A stretch of DNA of 64,000 nucleotides from Pseudodesulfovibrio alkaliphilus (lineage in GTDB: Bacteria > Desulfobacterota > Desulfovibrionia > Desulfovibrionales > Desulfovibrionaceae). Below the pieces are notes generated by a model. That model saw nothing but the letters and a program-made list of their open reading frames with translations, was not told the origin of the DNA and did no database searches. Position 1 is the stretch's first letter; each line of letters starts with the position of its first letter. Below, piece by piece: positions 14,797-22,998 of this stretch. The stretch lies in the NCBI RefSeq assembly GCF_009729555.1, contig NZ_WODC01000001.1, positions 248,001-312,000 on the forward strand, read 5' to 3'. The position numbers were made by a program, and so were the translations under genes.

Positions 14797-15501
14797 TCAG
14801 TCGCGGACCGCTCGGGCGGACTGGGCAGATTGAATGGTCGGGTTCACCGCGATATAGTCCACCACGTCCCGAACGCCCCACACTTCTCCGGCAATGGCCA
14901 GAGCGGCGGTTTTTTGACTGTGATCGGCTGTGGCGCCTATGAGGATGGCCGTGCCGCCGATGACCTCCACCCGCAGGTAGGCACTCTCGAGCCGCTTGGT
15001 ATCGGACAGCTTCCTGCTGACCGAGTACAGGAGCGAGGCGTCGCTCCTGGCTTCGGCCGGGGTCGAGGGCGGGAAGAATTTGCAGGTGACGAACTTGAGC
15101 CCCTCCACGTTCCGGGCTGTGGATACCGCCCTGTCCGCCTGGCCCCGGTTGTCCAACTGGCCCACGAGGTAGGCATGACCGCCGATGACATGGGCGGAAA
15201 CCTGGGGCACGCCGCCCATGATCAGCCGCTCGCGCAGACGGCGTTCGAGCATCCTGTCTGAATCGCAGACCAGCTGACCGCCCGACACACTGTTCTTTGG
15301 GATGTATTCGTCGGCCAGCACCACGGCATCGTAGCCGGTCATGGCCCCGCTGGCCACCTGGACGGCAGGATACACGGCACACCCGGCCAGCACGAGGACG
15401 GCAAGCAACGCGGCCGCCGGGGCAGCGAAAGCCCCCAGGCTCCGGCCACGGGATGCGCCCCAGGGGCGATCAAAGGGATGCGACTGGCGTTTCATGAACA
15501 T
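14797..15501 (-). CDS. BON-domain lipoprotein
   Basis: 234 residues. A charged N-terminus and a long Ala/Leu core lead to a lipobox, VLAGC, at about residues 37-41, so the mature protein should be lipid-anchored. Two BON repeats follow: MLERRLRERLIMGGVPQVSAHVIGGHAYLVGQL, and a second around RVEVIGGTAILIGATADHSQKTAAL to VWGVRDVVDYI. It resembles the BON protein at the left edge of the window. The initial ATG (15501) and one two codons later (15495) are both possible, with no strong ribosome binding site for either. Confidence 0.8.
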   Translation of the reverse strand: MFMKRQSHPFDRPWGASRGRSLGAFAAPAAALLAVLVLAGCAVYPAVQVASGAMTGYDAVVLADEYIPKNSVSGGQLVCDSDRMLERRLRERLIMGGVPQVSAHVIGGHAYLVGQLDNRGQADRAVSTARNVEGLKFVTCKFFPPSTPAEARSDASLLYSVSRKLSDTKRLESAYLRVEVIGGTAILIGATADHSQKTAALAIAGEVWGVRDVVDYIAVNPTIQSAQSARAVRD

Positions 15502-15600
15502 TCTGCGCCATGAGCGACTTGTCTGGACTTTATCTCAACAACCTCTGCCCCAAGTCTCGGTCCCGGTCAAGCATATTGCAAAAACCGTACACATCCCTTG

Positions 15601-17247
15601 TCAGTCCCGCACGGCCAGCACATAGGTCATACCTGCGATTTCCTGACTGTCGATGACCCGCAGCCCGGTCGGTCGGCCGGGCCACTCGTCCCAGTGCCTG
15701 TCGCGGATGACGAGGATGACCCGTCCACGCCGGGCCATGAGGGCGGCCAGCTCGTCATAGTCGCCGGTCTCCTCGATGTCATGCCCGGCATAGTAGGTGA
15801 AGATGCCGGAATAGACCTTGTAGGCCAGGGGCGCGTAGCCCTGGTCGACATGCTGGCCGATCATTTCCCCCTGCCGCCTGGGGCTCATGGCGTCGTCCAG
15901 GGACGGGGCGACCATCAACCCCACAGGGTAAAGCCACAGGGTCACTGCCAGCACCGACCAGAGCAGACAGGTCTTGCTCCCCCGACGGCGCAGCCAGACA
16001 AGCCCCAGCCCGCCAACCAGCAGCAGGCAGGCCGAGAGGCCCAGCCCGCGCACCGGCACCGGAAACGGCAGCAGATCGCCCGCAATCAGCAGCCCCGCGC
16101 CCAAAGCCAGCCACAGCCCGGCCACCCAGGCCCAGAAACGGGCCGAGCGGACCGCGTCGAGGCGGGTCATGGCCTGGGCCGTGAGCAGGGCCAGAGGGGG
16201 AAACATGGGCAGGATGTAGATGAGCACCTTGCCGCTCAGGCTGGAGAGAAAGACGAAGGTGGAGAGGACCATGATCCACAGGAAGGGCATAGGCGTCGCC
16301 TCGCGCCGCCCGGCCCAGATCGCGCCCCACGCCTCGAGCGAGAAAAACCGCCTGGCCGGGGCGGACACGGCAAAAAGCGTCCAGGGCAACCAGGCCAGGG
16401 GAAGGGCGATGAAATAGTAGGTTAGGGGTTCCCGATGGTGAAAGGTGTGTGTGGCCCGCTGCAACACATGCTTGCCAAGGACGGTATCCAGAAGAAAAGA
16501 CGGTCCTTCGGCCAGGGCCACCCCGACCACCCAGAGGGTCAGCATGGACAACATGGCCAACAGACCGAGCCCCATGGCCCTGGTGAAAAGCCTGCGCACC
16601 TCTCCCCGCCACGCGAGATAGAGAACAAGGGTCAGCAGCGGCAGGATGAAGCCGATGGGCCCCTTGGTCAGCGTGGCCAGCCCGGCCAGGAGAAAGGCGG
16701 CCAGTGGCCATCCCCCCTGCCTTGGCCCGGACACGGCCCGGTACAGGCAGGCGTGGCTGAGGATGATCAGCCCGGCAAAGAGCAGGTCCATGCGCGAGTA
16801 ATGGAACAGCCCCACCAGAAAGAAATTGGCAAGGAGCATGAGCACACAGGCCAGACACACGGAGCGGTCGAAACCCAGCGTCCGGGCCAGCACATGGGCC
16901 GAGGCCACGAAGAAGAGCCCGGACAGGGCCGCGCCGAGGAAGAACACGGCGGGCATGTCCGCCGGAGTCAGGGTGTCGATGAGCCACAGGAACCAGAAAT
17001 AGACCGGCGGCTTGTCCGGGTAGGGCTGGCCGTTGAGGGAGAGGACCAGCCATTTGCCGCGCTCCGCCAGATTCTGGTAGGCGTTGGCGTAGCGCACCTC
17101 GTCAGAAAACCACAGAGCTCGGTTGCCCAGGGTGAACCATGTCTGAGCCGCCACGGCGAGGATCATGGTCAGCCAAGGGTGGTCCCTGAGCAGGGACCAC
17201 AGCCGGGAGGCCGGGCGCTTTTGGGAGTTGCAGCAGTCCATGAGCAT
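15601..17247 (-). CDS. ArnT-like lipid-linked sugar transferase (GT83/PMT-type membrane glycosyltransferase)
   Basis: 548 residues with about 12 membrane segments and a soluble C-terminus. The first periplasmic loop has the family acidic motif SDEVRYANAYQNLAERGKWL, then PYPDKPPVYFWFLWL. LATLTKGPIGFILPLL and SSLSGKVLIYILPMFPPLALL follow in ArnT order. Such enzymes use undecaprenyl-phosphate sugars to modify lipid A or other periplasmic acceptors; the sugar here is unknown. Its ATG at 17247 overlaps the stop of the PAP2 gene (TGATG), showing coupling. An ATG six bases further in (17241) is better spaced from AGGGG. Confidence 0.85.
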   Translation of the reverse strand: MLMDCCNSQKRPASRLWSLLRDHPWLTMILAVAAQTWFTLGNRALWFSDEVRYANAYQNLAERGKWLVLSLNGQPYPDKPPVYFWFLWLIDTLTPADMPAVFFLGAALSGLFFVASAHVLARTLGFDRSVCLACVLMLLANFFLVGLFHYSRMDLLFAGLIILSHACLYRAVSGPRQGGWPLAAFLLAGLATLTKGPIGFILPLLTLVLYLAWRGEVRRLFTRAMGLGLLAMLSMLTLWVVGVALAEGPSFLLDTVLGKHVLQRATHTFHHREPLTYYFIALPLAWLPWTLFAVSAPARRFFSLEAWGAIWAGRREATPMPFLWIMVLSTFVFLSSLSGKVLIYILPMFPPLALLTAQAMTRLDAVRSARFWAWVAGLWLALGAGLLIAGDLLPFPVPVRGLGLSACLLLVGGLGLVWLRRRGSKTCLLWSVLAVTLWLYPVGLMVAPSLDDAMSPRRQGEMIGQHVDQGYAPLAYKVYSGIFTYYAGHDIEETGDYDELAALMARRGRVILVIRDRHWDEWPGRPTGLRVIDSQEIAGMTYVLAVRD

Positions 17248-17870
17248 CACCCCTTTTTCCTGAACAACGAGGAGTCCGCCAGGACCATGGTGGCCATACC
17301 GCCAAAGCTGCCGAGCATCCAGCCAAAGAAGACATCGCTCGGATGATGCCAGCCAAGATAGACACGAGAGAGCCCTACCAGGGCGGCAGCGACACCCGTC
17401 AGCACGGTCAGGCCGGTTCTGCCCAGGCGCAGGGCGAAAGGCACGGCCCAGCCCATGAACTCCGTGGTGTGGCCCGACGGGAGCGAATGAAAGGCCCCCC
17501 GTGTGGTGATGGGGTCGAACCACACCCCCTGGCCCGGCCGGGGGCGGCCCACGGTGTGCTTGACGAAATGGACGGCCAACCCGGCCACCACCGCCTGCAC
17601 GGCCACCAGGATGCCCATGAAGCGGAGGGTCTCCCTGTCGCCGGAGCGCCACGCCCGAAAGAGCACCCAGCCGAACAGGCCGTAGAAAACCGGGTTGCAC
17701 CAGTCGGTGATCAGGGTGAAGGCCAGGGTCAGACCGGGATGCGCCTCGCGATGCTCCTGGAAGAATCCGGCCACTGCCTCCTCCGAGGGGAACACGAGCC
17801 AGAGTGCTGCAAGCAGGAACAGCAGGGGCGCAGAGAGCAAGGCCAGATGTCTCAGATGAAAAATACGCAT
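17247..17870 (-). CDS. PAP2-family membrane phosphatase
   Basis: 207 residues, about six membrane segments. All three phosphatase motifs are present: KHTVGRPRP, LPSGHTTEF and SRVYLGWHHPSDV, with the catalytic His in the second and third. Likely substrates are undecaprenyl pyrophosphate or lipid A phosphates on the periplasmic face. It is coupled to the ArnT-like gene by a TGATG overlap, which suggests that the phosphatase and the sugar transferase act in one pathway of envelope modification or carrier-lipid recycling. Confidence 0.9.
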   Translation of the reverse strand: MRIFHLRHLALLSAPLLFLLAALWLVFPSEEAVAGFFQEHREAHPGLTLAFTLITDWCNPVFYGLFGWVLFRAWRSGDRETLRFMGILVAVQAVVAGLAVHFVKHTVGRPRPGQGVWFDPITTRGAFHSLPSGHTTEFMGWAVPFALRLGRTGLTVLTGVAAALVGLSRVYLGWHHPSDVFFGWMLGSFGGMATMVLADSSLFRKKG

Positions 17871-17879
17871 GCGGACTCC

Positions 17880-18227
17880 CTAGGCCATCCGAGCCGGATG
17901 GGCAAGGTCGGCCTCCGAGGGCAGCGGCTGTTCGTCGTCGAGTCCGTCTTCCGGGTCATCGGTTTCGTCGCCAAACCCTTCCGCGTCCGCATTATCGGCT
18001 ATCATCTGCTGCGGCGCCCCGGCATCGGAAGCGCCTCGGGCGGCTGCGGTGCCTGGGTACGGAACATGGGTGTAGTCGTCCCATACCGCCTCGTCCACGC
18101 CCAGTTCGGTCAGGATGCCGGCCAGGGGCCGACCCTCCTGCTTCCAATACTTGTAGCCGTGATCGGCGCACGCAAAGGGAATGACCAGGGTGCCGTCCTC
18201 GTCCAGGTAGGGTATGGTTTTGTCCAT
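17880..18227 (-). CDS. Acidic hypothetical protein upstream of the PAP2/ArnT pair
   Basis: 115 residues from the ATG at 18227, nine bases after GAAAGAG; a GTG at 18245 is also in frame. The first 55 residues look folded (IPYLDEDGTLVIPFACADHGYKYWKQEG, ILTELGVDEAVWDDYTHVP). The C-terminal half is low-complexity and strongly acidic (DNADAEGFGDETDDPEDGLDDE). I do not recognise a family. It lies nine bases upstream of the PAP2 gene and is probably cotranscribed. Confidence 0.65.
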   Translation of the reverse strand: MDKTIPYLDEDGTLVIPFACADHGYKYWKQEGRPLAGILTELGVDEAVWDDYTHVPYPGTAAARGASDAGAPQQMIADNADAEGFGDETDDPEDGLDDEQPLPSEADLAHPARMA

Positions 18228-18324
18228 GGACGGGGACTCTTTCACCTTTCGCGAAAAAATTCAACTGAACTCGCGCCCGTCCGCATATGCGGGGCTGGAC
18301 GCCAACAGAGGCTCGTCAAAACGG

Positions 18325-20106
18325 TCAGGCCACGGCCTGCCCTTTGTCGGAATTGGCGTCGGCCAGGCAGACCAGCCTGTCGATCTCGCGGACCTTCTTG
18401 AGCACGCAGCGCATGATGCGTCTGAATTCAGGATAATCGCGCTGCGCGTATCGCTTTTTGGCACGGGTCAGTCCGGCCAGATCCACCAGCTCGTTATAGA
18501 GGTAGGGAGTATACAGCGGGTCCTGGTTCAGGAATATCTCGACCCGGCCCATGGCCTCGTGCACTGCGGTCTGGTTGGCTCCAAGGTTGCGAAAGAGCTT
18601 ACCCAGGTGCTTTTCGATATTGCGCAGCGATGTGGACCACGCCGGTCCACGCGGCTCGAAACGCATCGGGACCATGGTCCCCCGGCTGGCCGCAAGCTCG
18701 GCCATGAACCGCATCACCCCGCCCGGAGCCGAGGCGAACAACCCCTCGACGTAGGCGGTTTCCAGGTCCACCACGCGGGTTCCCTCAATGGGTACGCCGC
18801 CTCCGTAGACGTTGAAGACCGGCACCGGCGACTGCTTCAAATCCTCTTCCAGTTCGCGCTTGGCGGTCATGTACTGCACCGTGGTCAGGATCTCCTCGCC
18901 TTCCATGTTGCGGGTGGTCTGATGAAAGCTGCGGCGGGTCATGTTGGTGGTGTGGCCGTGGTGACCGGCTGCGTGGGAACGGTTGCCGATCCAGGCGTAA
19001 TCCTGGCCGACGAGAACCATATGGCTGACGCCCATCCAACGCAGCAGGCGCGAGAGAGTCACCGAGACGTTGCCGCCCGCGTCAATGACCAGCTCGTGGT
19101 CCTTCATGACATACGTTCCCATGCCACCCACGGTCCACAGGGGAAAGGTCGGCCCGGCATATCGGGCCACAGCCTCGGGCTGAACCTTGGTGGAATAGAT
19201 GAGCGGAATGTCTTGCACGAAATCGGGATCAAGACGGCTGAAGATGTTGAGCATGGACACGTCGTAGTCGATGGCCACGCAGAAGTGGGGCCTGATGCCA
19301 AGCGCCTGGAGGGCGGGCACTGTCTGCAAGGCGCAGGTATAAAGGGCCTGTCCAGGGTTGTCCCGCAGCCGCGCAGCCGATTTCTCGAGGCTCGGCCCGG
19401 CGCCGAGAATGACCCCGCCCAGTCCGGCCGCCCTGCCCTCAAGCCCCCTGATGGACCCCTCGGCCATGGCCCGACGGAAGTTGCGCACCTCGTTGCCGAC
19501 CATCACGTCCTGGCGAAAACGCAGGGTCGTCAGTTCCAAGGAAAAATTCTCCAGCTTGTTGCGCATCCAGGTGGTCCAGCGGGCGTACTCCGGCCCCAAC
19601 TGCTGGCTGGGCAGATCGCCCTTGAGATGAATCTGGCCATAGACGAACTGGAGATCAAGGTTCTTGACCACCTCATGGACATACCGCTCATCGGGCATGA
19701 GAATATGAAACTTCCTCGCCTCGAAAAAGGGGCGGTAATCGGTCTGGCCCAGGCAGGCCAGGAGCATCTCCGGCCGCGGCTCGAGCAACATGACCTTGTG
19801 GCTGTCTGGCGTGTTCTTGAGTACGTGATTGACGCCGTAGCCCAGATTGCAGCCCACGATGAAGGTGGCCGAGGTGTCGGGCTTGTCGCCTTCGGTCCAC
19901 GAGGAGTAAAGCCCCACGGGCGGCAGAGACTCGAACATGCCCTTGCCGCTCTCCATGCGCCAGTCGTGGATGCCGTATTCATTGATGAACAGGTTGTTGA
20001 GCAGCGCCTCTTCACCAAAGGGATGAGTGGAAAGCCACTGAAAAACGGGATGCCCCTTGGCCTGGAGGTACTCGATGTTGTCCTTGAGAAAGGGATATGC
20101 GGTCAT
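18325..20106 (-). CDS. Maf-type motility-associated factor / MptE-like (DUF115) protein
   Basis: 593 residues. The central DUF115 domain is recognisable by GVILGAGPSLEKSAARLRD, the CALQTVPALQALGIRPHFCVAIDYD segment, then GGNVSVTLSRLLRWMG and VLVGQDYAW. The N-terminal domain has a Rossmann-like FIVGCNLGYGVNHVLKN followed by VMLLEPRPEMLLACL. Proteins of this family transfer nonulosonic acids such as pseudaminic acid onto flagellin. The ATG at 20106 is preceded by AAAAGGAA. No flagellin gene is nearby, so the target is inferred only from the family. The adjacent 172-base region is divergent with the CysK fusion. Confidence 0.85.
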   Translation of the reverse strand: MTAYPFLKDNIEYLQAKGHPVFQWLSTHPFGEEALLNNLFINEYGIHDWRMESGKGMFESLPPVGLYSSWTEGDKPDTSATFIVGCNLGYGVNHVLKNTPDSHKVMLLEPRPEMLLACLGQTDYRPFFEARKFHILMPDERYVHEVVKNLDLQFVYGQIHLKGDLPSQQLGPEYARWTTWMRNKLENFSLELTTLRFRQDVMVGNEVRNFRRAMAEGSIRGLEGRAAGLGGVILGAGPSLEKSAARLRDNPGQALYTCALQTVPALQALGIRPHFCVAIDYDVSMLNIFSRLDPDFVQDIPLIYSTKVQPEAVARYAGPTFPLWTVGGMGTYVMKDHELVIDAGGNVSVTLSRLLRWMGVSHMVLVGQDYAWIGNRSHAAGHHGHTTNMTRRSFHQTTRNMEGEEILTTVQYMTAKRELEEDLKQSPVPVFNVYGGGVPIEGTRVVDLETAYVEGLFASAPGGVMRFMAELAASRGTMVPMRFEPRGPAWSTSLRNIEKHLGKLFRNLGANQTAVHEAMGRVEIFLNQDPLYTPYLYNELVDLAGLTRAKKRYAQRDYPEFRRIMRCVLKKVREIDRLVCLADANSDKGQAVA

Positions 20107-20278
20107 GCTCGTTCCTTTTCGCGGCAGGGCGCGATGCTGCGACTCATTGCCGGGTCCGCCCGGACTGCTTGTTCTGGCTGAAAATTGCATGATGCGTGCC
20201 AGTTGCGCCCCCCGGTTTTTTACCATACGGTGCCTGGGTCGAACACGAATCCTTTTTCCGCTATTTCAGGGAACTGTC

Positions 20279-22576
20279 ATGACCAAAGACCTGCTGGCGC
20301 TCATCGGGAACACCCCGCTGGTGGAGATTCGCCACCTCAACCCGAACCCGAATGTCAAGATTTTGGCCAAGCTCGAGGCGCAGAATCCAGGCGGATCGGT
20401 CAAGGACCGCGTGGCCGCGGCCATGATCGAGGCGGCCGAACGCTCGGGCGAGCTGACCAAGGACAAGATCATCATCGAGGCCACCTCGGGCAATACCGGC
20501 GTGGGGCTGGCCATGGTCGCGGCCATCAAGGGATACCGCATCAAGCTGCTCATGCCCGAGACGGCCAGCGAGGAGCGCAAGATGATCATGGCCGCCTACG
20601 GGGCGGAGCTGGAACTGACGCCCGGCCATCTCTCCACCGACGGAGCCATCGAACGCGCCTACCGCTACGCCCGCGAGGAGCCGGACACCTATGTGCTCAT
20701 GGACCAGTTCAACAACCCTGCCTCCATTGACGCCCACTACCACGGCACGGGCCTCGAGATATGGGAGCAGACCGGCGGCGCTGTGACCCATTGCGTCATG
20801 GCGCTTGGCACCTCGGGCACGGCCATGGGCATCGCCAGGCGGCTGCACGAGATGGGCCAAGTCCATGTGGCTGCCGTGGAACCTTACGCGGGCCACAAGA
20901 TTCAAGGCCTCAAAAACATGCTGGAATCCTATCCTCCCGGCATATATAACAAGACCTGGCTTGATGAAATCCTGCACGTGGACGACGAGACCGCCTTCGA
21001 GAACTGCCGCAGACTGGCCCGGTCCGAGGGCATCTTCGCGGGCATGAGCTCGGGCGCGGCCCTGGGCGGGGCCGTCCAGCTTGCGGAGCGCATCGACTCC
21101 GGCCTTATCGTGGTCCTCTTCCCGGACTCGGGCGAGCGCTACCTGAGCACCCATCTTTACCGCCAACAGGCGGGCAGCGGCATCAGCGTCTTCGACATGG
21201 CCACGGGCGCGACCAAACCCCTGGCCACCCAGGCCGGCCTCGGTCTCTACTCCATGGGACCGAGCCTGGACAATCCCGACGGCCTCGACGCATGGCGGCG
21301 CGTGGTGGTCCTCGACGTGCTCACCCGGCATCTGCGGGCAAACGGGGTGGATGTCCACGCCGCTGTGGGGCTGACCGACATGGATGACCGCACCCTGGCC
21401 GCGGCGAGGCACGCGGATATAGACCGGGCCGCCTTCGCCGCCAGCCGACGGGCCATGATCGTGGACCGCGCCCGAAGCATGGGCGTTGACGCGGCCGAAA
21501 CAGGGGGCGCGGGCGTGGCCTTCCCCCTCTCCTCCACTGGCGAGGACAAGGCCCTCGCCCTCTGCCGCAAGCTGCTCGGCAAGGGACTGGCCTACGAGAA
21601 ACTGCGCTCGGTCTACTTCGACGTGTTCCGCGACAAGCGCTACGGCGAAATCGGGGCCATGGACATGGACAAGGTCTCGGGCGGTCGCACCGTGGACCTG
21701 GACGCCTACGTCAAGGACAACCCGCTTGACTTCACCCTGCTCAAGCGGGCCACCCTGCTCGACCTCAAGCGCGGCGAGGTGCTGGAAACCGAATGGGGCA
21801 ACGTGCGCCCCTCCTGGTTCCTGCAGCACGCGGCCACGGCCCTGACCGTCCTGCCCCGCATCGACGTGATGATCGGCAGCGAGAAGCACCGCTTCCCCCA
21901 CCTTGAGAATCTCAGGGCCATCTGGTCCACTTCCGGGCGCGAGCTGCAGGCGTGGCTCATCTACCATCAGACCACGGAGTGCAGCGACGAGACGCTGCCC
22001 ACCGTGGCCGAAAAGCTCGGCGGCTACCGGGCGGCCCGCTTCTGGCTGCTCTCCTCGGCCTGCCGCAAGCCCCTGTGCGCCAGCGCCGAAAACCTCTCCA
22101 TGTGGTCGCGCAACTGGCGGCGGGTGCAGGAGGCGGCCGCATCCCTCATGACCGGACGCACCGACAAGGGAGAAGCCGTTTCCGCCGAGGTCAGCCAGGC
22201 CGCCTTTGATCTGCGGGCCGGATTCAAGACGGCCATGAGCGAGGATTTCGCCCTGCACCGCTTCTGGCCCGCGCTCTTCCGCTTCGTCAAGCAGGTCAAC
22301 GCCTGGGCCGCTGCCGCGACCCTGACCGGGGCCGAGGCCGCCACCTGCCTTGAGGAGCTGCTGGCCGTGGATTCCATCCTCGGCATCCTCGACCACGCGC
22401 AGATGCCCCTCTCCCTCTCGGAGCTACCCCGCGAGGTGCAGGGCATGCTGGCCGACCGCCAGAAGGCCCGGGAGACCCGCGACTTCGCCGCCTCCGACGC
22501 CCTGCGCGACATGATCGCCGAGGCAGGCTACCGCCTGGAGGACACCGCGGGGGCGCCCAGGGTTTTCAGGATGTGA
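20279..22576 (+). CDS. cysK: Fusion: cysteine synthase + catalytically degenerate cysteinyl-tRNA synthetase
   Basis: 765 residues. Residues 1-300 are a complete cysteine synthase: PLP lysine K42 in NPGGSVKDR, substrate loop TSGNTG (69-74), and phosphate loop GTSGT (177-181). Residues 320-765 follow the order of cysteinyl-tRNA synthetase: LYSMGPS for MYVCGPT, VVLDVLTRHLRANGVDV, LTDMDD (365-370), YFDVFRDKRYGE, NPLDFTLLK, RPSW (510-513), FPHLEN (539-544) and a final DFAASDALRD...YRLEDT tail. The class I HIGH and KMSKS motifs and three of four zinc-ligand positions are missing, so aminoacylation is not expected. The synthase half should make cysteine from O-acetylserine or a related donor. The ATG at 20279 starts a normal CysK N-terminus. 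Confidence 0.92.
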   Translation: MTKDLLALIGNTPLVEIRHLNPNPNVKILAKLEAQNPGGSVKDRVAAAMIEAAERSGELTKDKIIIEATSGNTGVGLAMVAAIKGYRIKLLMPETASEERKMIMAAYGAELELTPGHLSTDGAIERAYRYAREEPDTYVLMDQFNNPASIDAHYHGTGLEIWEQTGGAVTHCVMALGTSGTAMGIARRLHEMGQVHVAAVEPYAGHKIQGLKNMLESYPPGIYNKTWLDEILHVDDETAFENCRRLARSEGIFAGMSSGAALGGAVQLAERIDSGLIVVLFPDSGERYLSTHLYRQQAGSGISVFDMATGATKPLATQAGLGLYSMGPSLDNPDGLDAWRRVVVLDVLTRHLRANGVDVHAAVGLTDMDDRTLAAARHADIDRAAFAASRRAMIVDRARSMGVDAAETGGAGVAFPLSSTGEDKALALCRKLLGKGLAYEKLRSVYFDVFRDKRYGEIGAMDMDKVSGGRTVDLDAYVKDNPLDFTLLKRATLLDLKRGEVLETEWGNVRPSWFLQHAATALTVLPRIDVMIGSEKHRFPHLENLRAIWSTSGRELQAWLIYHQTTECSDETLPTVAEKLGGYRAARFWLLSSACRKPLCASAENLSMWSRNWRRVQEAAASLMTGRTDKGEAVSAEVSQAAFDLRAGFKTAMSEDFALHRFWPALFRFVKQVNAWAAAATLTGAEAATCLEELLAVDSILGILDHAQMPLSLSELPREVQGMLADRQKARETRDFAASDALRDMIAEAGYRLEDTAGAPRVFRM

Positions 22577-22678
22577 GGGGGGCAACATAGTACCCGAACA
22601 TTTTCGAAACTATCTTGACAATCTCAACAAAAAAAATGAAACTATATCCAAACCACTTTTTCCACGAGGGTACACTTG

Positions 22679-22933
22679 ATGAGAAAGCATGTTTGGGGGA
22701 TTATCATTGTTGCTGCGGCTGCTCTGGTGGGATTGTTTAGTCTATACAAACTATACTCTGCCTATCAAGCATACAAGTACATATCTTTTTATAAAATGGA
22801 TGAATTCTTCATGGATCCCGTCAAAGAAGCTTTTGTCATTTATTCAGTTCTTTTTGTTACTGCCTTTATTGCAGCCAGAAAGGGAACAAAGTTGATCGAT
22901 AAAGAGTCGTTGCAGAACATCGTGAAGGAATAA
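22679..22933 (+). CDS. AT-rich orphan small membrane protein
   Basis: 84 residues with two predicted membrane segments (about 5-27, with IIIVAAAALVGLFSLY, and 50-68, with FVIYSVLFVTAFIAA) and a basic C-terminal tail. ACGAGGG lies eight bases before the ATG; a TTG directly before it is also possible. The gene and its upstream region are clearly AT-rich, near 40% GC by eye, against well over 60% for the neighbours, and use codons the neighbours avoid (ATA, TTT, AAA). This suggests recent acquisition. No family recognised. It is convergent with proA. Confidence 0.6.
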   Translation: MRKHVWGIIIVAAAALVGLFSLYKLYSAYQAYKYISFYKMDEFFMDPVKEAFVIYSVLFVTAFIAARKGTKLIDKESLQNIVKE

Positions 22934-22998
22934 GTATCTTGGGGGCTGACCTGACAAGGCACTCCGCTTTGCTAGGACAGCCTCCACCTTACCCCCCC

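Noticed and set aside
18214-20181. 655-codon open frame on the plus strand
   Set aside because: Antisense to the Maf-type gene, whose domain motifs are unambiguous; no recognisable domain in the shadow.
20261-22396. 711-codon open frame on the minus strand
   Set aside because: It is antisense to the CysK-CysRS fusion, with repetitive Gly/Val/His-rich composition typical of shadow frames in GC-rich DNA. The plus-strand protein has clear motifs along its whole length.
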